A stretch of DNA of 64,000 bases from positions 186,001 through 250,000 of the forward strand of contig NW_027490262.1 of assembly GCF_050948175.1 (NCBI RefSeq), given 5' to 3'. This document shows positions 29,773 through 38,088 of this stretch, piece by piece. Every line of letters begins with the position of its first letter. The stretch's first letter is position 1. The notes under the pieces were generated by a model. It worked only from the letters and a program-made list of their open reading frames with translations. It had not been told where the DNA came from and ran no database searches. A program made the position numbers and the translations under genes. The DNA is from Xylocopa sonorina (lineage: Eukaryota; Arthropoda; Insecta; Hymenoptera; Apidae).

Positions 29773-30072
29773 TTACCTTGCGAAGGCTTGATTCCGCTGT
29801 CTGATTTCTCTTTCTAGGTACCTGGAGCGCCTTGGATCCGCAACCGGGATGGCGGCGGCGTACGGCTGGAACGGAGGTACGGGTCGTGCGGCGAAGGAAA
29901 CCTCCTTCACAGGTACCAGGACTCGAACGCAGGAAATTGAATATTCTGGTGCATCACCCACGTATTCCCGAGCGAGACGACGAATGAACTCTCTCCTCCC
30001 CGCGCGTCGTGTACGCTTTGTCGGAGGTGCAAGGCTCGTCGAGAATACTTGAACTTCGGTTGAGTACGGCAC
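29773..30072 (-). CDS. LTR-encoded 99-codon frame, 3' LTR copy (uncertain)
   Basis: Same 99-codon frame as at 37234-37533 in the 5' LTR, identical by eye. Here it lies at the 3' end of the element, where it would be transcribed only by initiation inside this LTR and would run out into satellite. It matches no protein family known to me. See the 5' LTR copy for the splice-donor and indel evidence. Confidence 0.3.
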   Translation of the reverse strand: MPYSTEVQVFSTSLAPPTKRTRRAGRREFIRRLAREYVGDAPEYSISCVRVLVPVKEVSFAARPVPPFQPYAAAIPVADPRRSRYLEREIRQRNQAFAR

Positions 30073-30512
30073 GGCTAAGCGTTGGTTCGCTCTAGCTTAC
30101 CGGGATCGACCTGGGCGCAAGATATTCTGTACACGGTAGAAGTGAGGATGGAGCAACTAAGCGCTGGTTCGCTCTAGTCGTCGAGCCTCAAGACTATCGC
30201 AGATGAGATATAGAAATAGAATAATCGCGAGCGTACCCGTGGAGTAGAATTAAGGAATTGTATTTGAACTCGAATAAAAATACTTTGAATCTGGTAAAAA
30301 TAAACTATATTCTATGATATCACTATACTAAATACACTTGACTAAGTTCTAAGTTACTGACTAACGATTACAATGAGAATTAGAAATAGTATAAGTATCG
30401 AATGGACTCCGCTATGGGAGTATGGATAGAGACGAATGCATTAGAGCTAATTGCTCATTGCGAATGAGCCTATTGCTCGGATCGGAAGTGCATCGTTCGG
30501 ATGCTGGATTAG

Positions 30513-30620
30513 AACTCTCCAGTTCGGAGATGAGATTGGAACTCTCCAGTTCGGAGATGAGTTGGGAACTCTCCGGTTCGGAGATGAGACGCGAACTCTC
30601 CAGTTCGGAGATGAGTTGAG
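30513..30620 (-). repeat. 27-bp tandem repeat, four units, in the 3' LTR
   Basis: aactctcc starts at 30513, 30540, 30567 and 30594, so the unit is 27 bp with a few substitutions. On the element strand each unit carries a GGAGAGTTC core. The repeat begins just downstream of the predicted transcription start. Copy 2 has only one unit. Confidence 0.92.
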
Positions 30621-30907
30621 AACTGACTCTCGGATCTCGCGTCCGCGACCTCCTCGGGTCGCGCGGCGCGCGAGTCGCTGGGCCCTCGCAGTGGGGCGGA
30701 CGGTCGGAGTAGGGCGGCCGCTCGGCCCTCGTGGTGGGGCGGCCGTTCGGAGTGGGGCGCGGCCCGCGTTAAGCGTGAGCCGCGAGCGTCGAGTTTGCGC
30801 GCGAGTGCAACGGAACATAACCGTGCATGAATAAAATATATACATATATTCACTTAAATCTAGGTGTGTGTTGGTGTGTATGTACATAGGTGAGTAGTGT
30901 GCTTATT

Positions 30908-33900
30908 CTAATCCCACATGTACGAGAAGTACGTATAGGGCTTCGTGATTGCTGGGGATTCGACCCAGTACGTGTCGGAGAGCTCCTCGCCCTCGTAATA
31001 CGGGGTGAAGTCCTCCCCCTCGTGTGTGGAGATCGCGCGTGGGCGCGGCATGCTGCATCCCTCTTCCCTCTCGTACCTTTGTCTCCTTCTGTAGGGACGG
31101 CGAGTCGGCGGGTGGCCCGTGTGCAGGGGCTCCGGATACGGATGCTGGGGATGATGAGGTGGACGCCGGAGGGTGGCAGGCGGTACGCCTGACGTTACAC
31201 CACCCCCCTTGGAAAAAGAATCTCGGCCATGCCGAGATCTCTTGTCTGTTGGGTAGATTTCGGGATGCTGGATCCTTCTCTTGGTCCTGTCGGCTGGATG
31301 CTGCGGAATCTGAGGTTTTTCGCCTGGTTGATCCTGGCGATAACGTTTGGAGTTTGGACCGTGGCTGCGGGCTTCCTTCGGATTGCAGGCACTTTCGTCG
31401 CTTTCACTTTCAGCGTTCGTTTGAATGTCACTGCTCTCACTGACTTCATTTTCAGTTTTTCGCACTTTTCTTTCACTAGCATCCACACTCTGCATACTAT
31501 GCATTCGTTTACAAATTTTGATTTTGTTCGTATGAACAATTTTATGGCGCCCTTTTACATTTAGCTTAACATTACAGTTGCCCAAAATTTCGAGGATACG
31601 GTACGGTCCAGAATACTGTGCCTGGAACTTATGTTTGTTCGGCTCTTTTAAAAGATAGACCCATTGGCCTACCTCGAAGTTTTGGACATTGAGATTTCGG
31701 TCATAATAATATTTAGAACGGCGTTTCGCATTGTCTAGATTGGCTTTAGCCAAATCCTGAGATTTCGAGATTTTCTCCTGAAGTTGTATAAGATAGTCGC
31801 TATAAGTTTCGTTATCAGAGCTGTCCTGAAAAGGAGTGGCTGACGGCGTCCTAGCTATCCTGCCGAACACTAGTTCGTGTGGGGTGTATAATGTACCCTC
31901 GTGTACACTGGTGTTGTATGAAAACATTGCGTACGGTAACCAATTCACCCAATCGTTACTCGACTCTATGTAATGCTTCAGATATTCGGCCAGGACGTGG
32001 TGAGATCGTTCAACGGACCCGCTTGTCTGTGGATGGAACGCAGTGGACTTGTATTGCTTAATACGGAATTTGATTGCTATGGCTTTAATCAAGCTATTTA
32101 TAAAGTTCGAACCTTGGTCCGTGAGTATGCCTTTCGGGCATCCGAATTTACAAATGAATTCTTTTATTAAAGCTTCGGCAATGTCTACTGCGGTGGTGGT
32201 TTTGAGAGGAACTGCGACTGAGTATTTAGTGAGGAGATCTTGGATCGTGAGGATACTTGTATAACCGTCGGAAGTTTCGGGAAGAGGACCCATTACGTCC
32301 ATTGAAATCTTATCGAATGCCCTGCCAGGGGTGTCGGTTAAAGTGAGAGGCTGTCTGGTCTTTACCCGGACCAGTTTCTCTGTCTGACAACTTTTACATT
32401 TGCCAATATATTCTTGTATTTGTGTTTTCATGTTTGGCCAAAAGTATTGTTGTCTGATGCGAGAATAAGTTTTATTAACCCCTTTGTGACCTCCCACAGG
32501 GGAGTCGTGGTTTTCTCTTATTATTTTCAGTCGCTCTTCGACCGAAGGGGTTTTAATGAGGCCCTGGCAGACCGTAATCTGGACAGTTGTTTCGTAAAAC
32601 AGGTCTTGAAGGATTTTCTGGATTCGGGACCAGGATACGGAGTCTAGATAGGTTTGTGCGATACTAAATGTTTGTAATTGTAATTCGTTTACAACGTCGC
32701 ACAAGGATCTGAATGTTTCTATTACGGTCTGGAAATTGATTGATCTGGTGGAATGTTCGATGATTGGAAGCTGGATTTGGAATTCGTTTCCGATTTGTAT
32801 GACTTTGGCTTTGGTAAGGACGTGATTTTTGTTTAGGAGGAATTTTTCAGCGTTTGCTAGATCTTTGGCGCCCGTGTCATAGGGGTGCCCAGATTGCGTG
32901 ACGAAGACAACTACATTGTCTCGTCGCGTTGATAATGCGTCACGGCTGAAATTAAATAGAGGTTCGCGTCGGAAAAATTCATTTGGAGCAGGAGTATAGA
33001 AGTCGGTGCTGTCGCTGGCGACTTGCGGAGGTGGTGCTGTGTTGGTACGGAAGGACGTGCCTGGAGTCGGTAATTCAGGTTCTGATGTTACCGGAGTAGG
33101 AGGAGGCGCTAGTGTGGTATACTTTTTACGGGTTTCCGGAGGCACATCGAAGATGTCGTCCTCCGAGTTTTCTGAATACGAGAGCGGAAAAATTTGAGCG
33201 GGATTCCGCGACAATGCGTCCGCATTAAGGTTCGTTTTTCCACTTTTATAGACCATCTCGTAGTCAAATTCCGCTAACTTAAGCCTCCACCGTACGAGTC
33301 TACTTGACGGGTCCTTGACCGAATTCATCCACACTAACGGTCGATGGTCGGTAACGAGTTTGAATTGATTACCGTATATGTATGGACGAAAGTAATGGAC
33401 GGCGTAGACAATCGCCAGACACTCCTTCTCGATCGTGGAGTAGTTTTTCTCCGCAGCGTTTAACAGTCGCGACGTGTACGCGATTGGCAAGTCGCGGCCT
33501 ATTGGTCCTTGACTCAAGATAGCACCAATAGCTTCGGCGGACGCGTCGGTCGTTATCACGAATGGTTGTTTGAAGTTGGGGTACTGCAAGATAGGCGCTT
33601 CGCATAGGCAATCTCGGAGTTTGACGAATGAATTCTCTTGCTCGTTACGCCATACAAAGGGCGCGTCTTTTTTTAACAAATTTGTAAGTGGCTTAGCAAT
33701 ATTAGAAAAATTTGCGATGAACCGCCTGTAGTATCCCGCGAGCCCGAGGAATTGTTTGATCTGTTTCGCGTTGCGCGGGCGCGGAAAATTTTTGACGGCG
33801 CTAATTTTCGCAGGGTCAGGTTTTACACCGTGCTCACTGATAATATGACCCAAATAGCTTACTTCTCTCCTCAAGAATTCGCACTTATCCGGCTGCAATA

Positions 33901-35812
33901 CTAAATTAGCTTCTTTGAGCCGTTGAGTTAATTTATCGAATTTAAGTCGATGTTCTTGAAGAGAGCTAGCGTAGATAACAATGTCGTCCAAATAGACGAA
34001 AATTTCGTTCCCCTGGAGACCGGACAGGACATTGTCCATAAGTCGTTGGAACGTCGCTGGCGCATTTTTTAATCCGAATGGCATTCTTTTAAATTCATAA
34101 TGCCCGTGAGGCGTCGAAAAAGCGGTTTTGGGAGCATCGGCGGGCTCCATTGGGATCTGGTGAAATCCGCTCGCGAGATCGAATGTACTAAAATACTTCG
34201 CGCTCCCGAGCTGATCAAGTATCTCGGTAATGCAAGGGAGAGGATAGGCATCGGCGACAGATTTCTCATTGAGTGCGCGGTAGTCGATGACGACGCGCCA
34301 TTGCTTGTTGCCCAAGGAGTCCGGTTTCTTTGGGACAACCCACAATGGCGAATTATATGGTGATTTTGACGGAGAGATGACACCATTTTGTAAAAATTTG
34401 TCGACTTGTCGTCGAATCTCCTCCTTATGAGCTGGTGGGAAACGGTATTGTTTCACATTGACGGGGCGGTCGTCGACGGTTGGAATCTTGTGCGTGGTTG
34501 CTGACGTATGCCCTAATTTATCCCCCTCAATGTGAAAAAGCTCCTGCGTGCTTTGAACGAGACGGACGACGTGCTCTCTTTCCTCTGCGTTGAGGTGGTC
34601 GAGACGGAGGAGACTAAGAATTCGATCTAGGCGAGATTTCGAAGGATTGGCGGATTTCGATGTCTGTTTTAACGGCGCCTGTTGTATATTATTTTTAACC
34701 GCCTGAGCATAGGAGATCTGTTGAACATTCGCGATTTTGCAACGCGAAGGAGGAGTTTCGAGTGTCGAATATGGTGTCTGACTCGAGAAAGAAATAGAAG
34801 TTTTCCCTTTTTGGGATGAGCCGATCGGTACGGCGGATACGTTGGATTTAGAAAAAATCGGATAGAGCGATGGACTTTCCTCCTTATGGAGGGGAGTCAT
34901 GATTTGCGCGGGCTCAAGTACGATTTCTGGTAACGCGATTTCGACGGCGCGGTCGGATGAATTAATTATTCGAGTTACCGCTTTGCCCCGAATTACTCTG
35001 ACGAGAGCGTTTCCGAAAAATATACCCGGCGCAAGATCGATACGAGGAATTATACCTTCCGCGAGGTTCGAATTAACTACGCGGACCTTGATACCGATAT
35101 TTGATCTCGGTGGAATGGAGATACGGTCTCCTGACTTCGGAGAAGCTGCTTTGTCTTGCGTTCGAAGCTTCGATTTCGTTGCTGCATCGCGTTTCAGCGG
35201 AGGCGATGATTTACGCGGCGGGCGCGGCGCCGGAGGGGGAATAGATTCCGTGCGCGGCGCTTGTTTACGTTTCGGCGATAGGAGAGGCTTTATTTTCGAG
35301 TCCGGTGACGGTTCCTCGAGTGCTTCGATATCGTCTTCGAAAGGAATTCTCTTACCATTCCATTTGATTATTTTATTTGGAAAAGAGATTTCTGCGTCCA
35401 TACAGAACCCGGAGCCGAGGATCCCGCTTGGTTTAAGGGGAAAATCATCCTTGACCACATTAAAAGGAACGACGCGACCGAAAATGACAAGATTCACCGT
35501 CCCTAAGGTTGCGGTTTTGCCATCGGTTACCCCTGTTATTATGACGATCTCGGACTTATCGATTCGCGCGGATGCTTTTAGAGCCGAACGTTTTATAATA
35601 TTTATTTCCGCCCCAGTGTCCACCATGAAGCGAGTTGGTGAAATTAGAAGATCGGATGTTAGAAGTACGTTTGGCGTGCTAGTTTTTCCGGTTATGTTTA
35701 TCGCGGCGTTTCGTCGATTTCCGCGTTGGAGTTGTTCGCGGCGAGAGGACGGACTTGGTGCGCGGCCTCGCCACCTGTCTCGCGGCGGGTGCGGAGGCCA
35801 TTGTCGTTTCCC
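30908..35812 (-). CDS. pol: Pol polyprotein, copy 1: protease, RT, RNase H, integrase
   Basis: Makes the enzymes for cDNA synthesis and integration. Numbering runs from the first Met at 35626 (1572 codons). The frame is open up to 35818, overlaps gag, and is in -1 relative to it, so synthesis as Gag-Pol by frameshifting at 35806-35812 is likelier than a start at that Met, which lies two residues before the active site. Protease: DTGA 3-6, ILGSGF 69-74. A proline- and lysine-rich linker follows. RT: FDLASGF 482-488 and catalytic YLDD 545-548. RNase H: TDAS 693-696, D760. Integrase: H1040, H1047, C1077, C1080 zinc site, then D1110, D1170, E1206 (35 residues between the last two). GPY/F at 1340-1342. 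The stretch beside the catalytic Glu reads HPQTSGSVE, where copy 2 has the usual Asn. Residues 1477-1572 are encoded inside the 3' LTR. I saw no break. Confidence 0.95.
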   Translation of the reverse strand, partial: GKRQWPPHPPRDRWRGRAPSPSSRREQLQRGNRRNAAINITGKTSTPNVLLTSDLLISPTRFMVDTGAEINIIKRSALKASARIDKSEIVIITGVTDGKTATLGTVNLVIFGRVVPFNVVKDDFPLKPSGILGSGFCMDAEISFPNKIIKWNGKRIPFEDDIEALEEPSPDSKIKPLLSPKRKQAPRTESIPPPAPRPPRKSSPPLKRDAATKSKLRTQDKAASPKSGDRISIPPRSNIGIKVRVVNSNLAEGIIPRIDLAPGIFFGNALVRVIRGKAVTRIINSSDRAVEIALPEIVLEPAQIMTPLHKEESPSLYPIFSKSNVSAVPIGSSQKGKTSISFSSQTPYSTLETPPSRCKIANVQQISYAQAVKNNIQQAPLKQTSKSANPSKSRLDRILSLLRLDHLNAEEREHVVRLVQSTQELFHIEGDKLGHTSATTHKIPTVDDRPVNVKQYRFPPAHKEEIRRQVDKFLQNGVISPSKSPYNSPLWVVPKKPDSLGNKQWRVVIDYRALNEKSVADAYPLPCITEILDQLGSAKYFSTFDLASGFHQIPMEPADAPKTAFSTPHGHYEFKRMPFGLKNAPATFQRLMDNVLSGLQGNEIFVYLDDIVIYASSLQEHRLKFDKLTQRLKEANLVLQPDKCEFLRREVSYLGHIISEHGVKPDPAKISAVKNFPRPRNAKQIKQFLGLAGYYRRFIANFSNIAKPLTNLLKKDAPFVWRNEQENSFVKLRDCLCEAPILQYPNFKQPFVITTDASAEAIGAILSQGPIGRDLPIAYTSRLLNAAEKNYSTIEKECLAIVYAVHYFRPYIYGNQFKLVTDHRPLVWMNSVKDPSSRLVRWRLKLAEFDYEMVYKSGKTNLNADALSRNPAQIFPLSYSENSEDDIFDVPPETRKKYTTLAPPPTPVTSEPELPTPGTSFRTNTAPPPQVASDSTDFYTPAPNEFFRREPLFNFSRDALSTRRDNVVVFVTQSGHPYDTGAKDLANAEKFLLNKNHVLTKAKVIQIGNEFQIQLPIIEHSTRSINFQTVIETFRSLCDVVNELQLQTFSIAQTYLDSVSWSRIQKILQDLFYETTVQITVCQGLIKTPSVEERLKIIRENHDSPVGGHKGVNKTYSRIRQQYFWPNMKTQIQEYIGKCKSCQTEKLVRVKTRQPLTLTDTPGRAFDKISMDVMGPLPETSDGYTSILTIQDLLTKYSVAVPLKTTTAVDIAEALIKEFICKFGCPKGILTDQGSNFINSLIKAIAIKFRIKQYKSTAFHPQTSGSVERSHHVLAEYLKHYIESSNDWVNWLPYAMFSYNTSVHEGTLYTPHELVFGRIARTPSATPFQDSSDNETYSDYLIQLQEKISKSQDLAKANLDNAKRRSKYYYDRNLNVQNFEVGQWVYLLKEPNKHKFQAQYSGPYRILEILGNCNVKLNVKGRHKIVHTNKIKICKRMHSMQSVDASERKVRKTENEVSESSDIQTNAESESDESACNPKEARSHGPNSKRYRQDQPGEKPQIPQHPADRTKRRIQHPEIYPTDKRSRHGRDSFSKGGGVTSGVPPATLRRPPHHPQHPYPEPLHTGHPPTRRPYRRRQRYEREEGCSMPRPRAISTHEGEDFTPYYEGEELSDTYWVESPAITKPYTYFSYMWD
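31200..31210 (-). other. polypurine tract, copy 1
   Basis: On the element strand AAGGGGGGTGG directly abuts the 3' LTR (TGTAACGTC). This is the expected primer site for plus-strand synthesis. The G run lies in the pol frame and encodes consecutive glycines (residues 1474-1476). Confidence 0.85.
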
Positions 35813-37017
35813 GAATTTTTATTTACCGCGATGTTGTACTGTCTTTTGCGGCACTCGCCTATTTCGTGCCCCGGGGTCTTGCAATAGCGACAAAATTTGG
35901 GCGCGTCCCTGGCTACGATTTGTCTCGGTTGTTCGTACGCGGGGCCTCGAGTAGGAGGCGGTACGTCCCTGGATCGCAAGTATTCCTGCGGTCGGTACGG
36001 CGATGGCGGTCTGAATCGACACTCGGTCGCGTAATGTCCGATATTATTGCATTTTCGGCAAATAATTTCGGCTGGTTTTTCGCGCGATTCTGATCGCGCG
36101 GCACGCGATCTACCTAGTCGGTTGCAATCACGTTCGTGCATTTGATAGAGTTCCCGCGCTCGAGCGAACGTTTCTCGCAATGTACCGAATGAATTTACCG
36201 TCATCTGCATTCGAATTTCCGGAATGAGACCGTCTTTAAAACATTGTAGAGTGAGCGCGTCTACGTCGTCGAGCGATTCCGGTGTGTCTCGTCGAGCAAG
36301 CCTTTCGCAATCAATTATGGCCGTTCTAAGATCTTTTACTCGACCGATATAATCTAGAATGTGCTCGTTCGCGCGCATGAATATATTTGCAATTTCACCC
36401 CGATAATGATGAGCTGATTTTACGGAGCAAAAAGTGCTGCGAAGAACGTCCGTTAATTCGAGTATTGTGTAACACGGCTCGTCTTCTAGCGCGGCGTAGG
36501 CACGACCCTTGAGTTTTCCCTTAAGCAGGCGTGTGAAAGTTCGCTCGCACCCATTAGGGATAAGCTCATAAGCGCGTTTACACGCTCGGGTAAACTGAAG
36601 AATAGGAATGTTCTGACCATCGAATGTCGGCACGGCTTCGAGGGCCTGCTTAAGCGATAGCTCGTCGTGTTGCGAACTATTTGTATTGAAATCAGAGCTC
36701 GAATTATGTGCGGAAAGCGGATTTCCCCGATGAATATCCAGCGAAACGGTATCGTCGCGCGTTAAATCAGGCGTTCTGCGAATAGATTCTAATTCACGGC
36801 GTAAAATTTCTATTTGCTGGAGCAACGCGGCATTACTCGGATCGGTCGCTTTCGTATTTTTCGCGGAAGTATTTTGTTGCGCGGTACTAGGAAGAGGCTC
36901 GGCGATAGCGTCTTGGAAATCAAGCGTTCTGCTAGTGCGTTTTTCGCGTTCGGAATCGGCCATCGCGGCGGCTCGCTGTGTCTGCTGGCGCGTTTTTGTC
37001 GGAGTCCGGGTTGCCAT
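35698..37017 (-). CDS. gag: Gag nucleocapsid polyprotein, copy 1
   Basis: Structural protein of the retrotransposon particle, 439 codons. The start ATG at 37015-37017 has G at -3 and G at +4 and follows the PBS by about 50 bases. Residues 1-60 are polar. Residues about 62-80 form a likely coiled coil with repeated Leu and Ile. The middle (about 115-300) is the retrotransposon Gag-like region. Two CCHC knuckles follow, C320/C323/H328/C333 and C376/C379/H384/C389, both with C-x2-C-x4-H-x4-C spacing, for RNA binding. The stop at 35698-35700 lies inside the pol frame (overlap 35698-35818). Codons 403-404 (GGA AAC) hold the slippery site. About a dozen residues differ from copy 2 and none breaks the frame. 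Confidence 0.95.
   Translation of the reverse strand: MATRTPTKTRQQTQRAAAMADSEREKRTSRTLDFQDAIAEPLPSTAQQNTSAKNTKATDPSNAALLQQIEILRRELESIRRTPDLTRDDTVSLDIHRGNPLSAHNSSSDFNTNSSQHDELSLKQALEAVPTFDGQNIPILQFTRACKRAYELIPNGCERTFTRLLKGKLKGRAYAALEDEPCYTILELTDVLRSTFCSVKSAHHYRGEIANIFMRANEHILDYIGRVKDLRTAIIDCERLARRDTPESLDDVDALTLQCFKDGLIPEIRMQMTVNSFGTLRETFARARELYQMHERDCNRLGRSRAARSESREKPAEIICRKCNNIGHYATECRFRPPSPYRPQEYLRSRDVPPPTRGPAYEQPRQIVARDAPKFCRYCKTPGHEIGECRKRQYNIAVNKNSGNDNGLRTRRETGGEAAHQVRPLAANNSNAEIDETPR
35806..35812 (-). other. -1 ribosomal frameshift site GGGAAAC, copy 1
   Basis: On the element strand G GGA AAC sits in the gag frame exactly as X XXY YYZ requires (gag codons start at 35811 and 35808), six bases after the pol frame becomes open at 35818. 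After a 6-base spacer, GGCCTC (35799-35794) can pair with GAGGCC (35769-35764), and inside it CACC with GGTG across a 2x2 mismatch. The same heptamer is an established slip site in some lentiviruses. Function here is inferred. Confidence 0.85.
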
Positions 37018-37068
37018 ATCTAGTTTCGCGGTTCCTTTCGGCAGAATTTCCGGAGGAAACGCGTGGCT

Positions 37069-37086
37069 ATCCCACCGCTGTCACCA
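37069..37086 (-). other. primer binding site, copy 1 (tRNA-Leu-like)
   Basis: TGGTGACAGCGGTGGGAT on the element strand, 13 bases after the 5' LTR. Its complement ends in CCA and has the layout of a tRNA 3' end: acceptor strand, discriminator A, CCA. From memory of animal tRNA-Leu (AAG or UAG) 3' ends, Leu is the best fit. The boundary is certain within a few bases; the tRNA identity is less so. Confidence 0.75.
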
Positions 37087-37233
37087 AAAATAACTTTCGT
37101 GTCACGTCCCGAGGTGCGGTTGCGCTCGCAACGGTGGCACAAAGTCGTAACCGTTCCCGAAAATAACGCGAATTGCGTCCGGACCGGGTTCGTTGGCGTT
37201 TCGGACTCGATAAAACAGTAATTAACACTAAAC

Positions 37234-37533
37234 TTACCTTGCGAAGGCTTGATTCCGCTGTCTGATTTCTCTTTCTAGGTACCTGGAGCGCCTTGGATCC
37301 GCAACCGGGATGGCGGCGGCGTACGGCTGGAACGGAGGTACGGGTCGTGCGGCGAAGGAAACCTCCTTCACAGGTACCAGGACTCGAACGCAGGAAATTG
37401 AATATTCTGGTGCATCACCCACGTATTCCCGAGCGAGACGACGAATGAACTCTCTCCTCCCCGCGCGTCGTGTACGCTTTGTCGGAGGTGCAAGGCTCGT
37501 CGAGAATACTTGAACTTCGGTTGAGTACGGCAC
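37234..37533 (-). CDS. LTR-encoded 99-codon frame in the leader, copy 1 (uncertain)
   Basis: ATG-started frame in R/U5, rich in Arg, Pro and Ala, with no family I recognise. Two things suggest it is not chance. In copy 2 the frame is 126 codons because of an 81-bp (27-codon) difference that keeps it open. It also ends at GCAAG|GTAAGT, a consensus splice donor (intron from 37237) whose GT supplies the stop TAA. Joining the donor to the AG at 37067-37068 would fuse it in frame with the open frame running into gag. Joining to the AG at 37078-37079 would instead stop just before the gag ATG. It could equally be an untranslated leader or an upstream ORF. Confidence 0.35.
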   Translation of the reverse strand: MPYSTEVQVFSTSLAPPTKRTRRAGRREFIRRLAREYVGDAPEYSISCVRVLVPVKEVSFAARPVPPFQPYAAAIPVADPRRSRYLEREIRQRNQAFAR

Positions 37534-37973
37534 GGCTAAGCGTTGGTTCGCTCTAGCTTACCGGGATCGACCTGGGCGCAAGATATTCTGTACACGGTAG
37601 AAGTGAGGATGGAGCAACTAAGCGCTGGTTCGCTCTAGTCGTCGAGCCTCAAGACTATCGCAGATGAGATATAGAAATAGAATAATCGCGAGCGTACCCG
37701 TGGAGTAGAATTAAGGAATTGTATTTGAACTCGAATAAAAATACTTTGAATCTGGTAAAAATAAACTATATTCTATGATATCACTATACTAAATACACTT
37801 GACTAAGTTCTAAGTTACTGACTAACGATTACAATGAGAATTAGAAATAGTATAAGTATCGAATGGACTCCGCTATGGGAGTATGGATAGAGACGAATGC
37901 ATTAGAGCTAATTGCTCATTGCGAATGAGCCTATTGCTCGGATCGGAAGTGCATCGTTCGGATGCTGGATTAG

Positions 37974-38081
37974 AACTCTCCAGTTCGGAGATGAGATTGG
38001 AACTCTCCAGTTCGGAGATGAGTTGGGAACTCTCCGGTTCGGAGATGAGACGCGAACTCTCCAGTTCGGAGATGAGTTGAG
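37974..38081 (-). repeat. 27-bp tandem repeat, four units, in the 5' LTR
   Basis: Same four 27-bp units as in the 3' LTR (offset 7461). They occupy about +5 to +112 of the predicted transcript. The first unit contains the DPE match. Confidence 0.92.
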
Positions 38082-38088
38082 AACTGAC
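38054..38088 (-). promoter_or_regulatory. predicted Inr + DPE core promoter, copy 1
   Basis: On the element strand TCAGTT matches the arthropod initiator TCAKTY with A+1 at 38085. AGTTC at +28 to +32 (38058-38054) matches the DPE consensus RGWYV at the exact required spacing. No TATA box lies at -30; the flank upstream is GC-rich. This puts U3 at about 38660-38086 and R/U5 at 38085-37100. The pairing is seen in the sequence; its use as a start is inferred. Confidence 0.65.

Larger units (their letters stand above)
29639..31199 (-). repeat. 3' LTR of copy 1 (1561 bp)
   Basis: Direct repeat of 37100-38660 with a constant offset of 7461 bp. It runs from tgtcacgtc to gacgttaca, which are near-perfect inverted termini (8 of 9). 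In element orientation it starts at 31199. Its first 292 bases still belong to pol, which stops at 30908. The rest holds the GC-rich U3, four 27-bp repeats and the R/U5 reading frame described for the 5' LTR. No AATAAA was seen on the element's sense strand. Confidence 0.96.

Noticed and set aside
30447..30887. Minus-strand 146-codon and plus-strand 127-codon frames in the GC-rich part of the LTR
   Set aside because: They span the promoter, read through the 27-bp repeats, and change length and frame between the two copies. The composition explains their openness.
34899..35954. 351-codon plus-strand frame, repeated at 49884-50939
   Set aside because: It lies antisense to pol and gag, whose motifs are clear. 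It is a shadow frame in GC-rich coding sequence.
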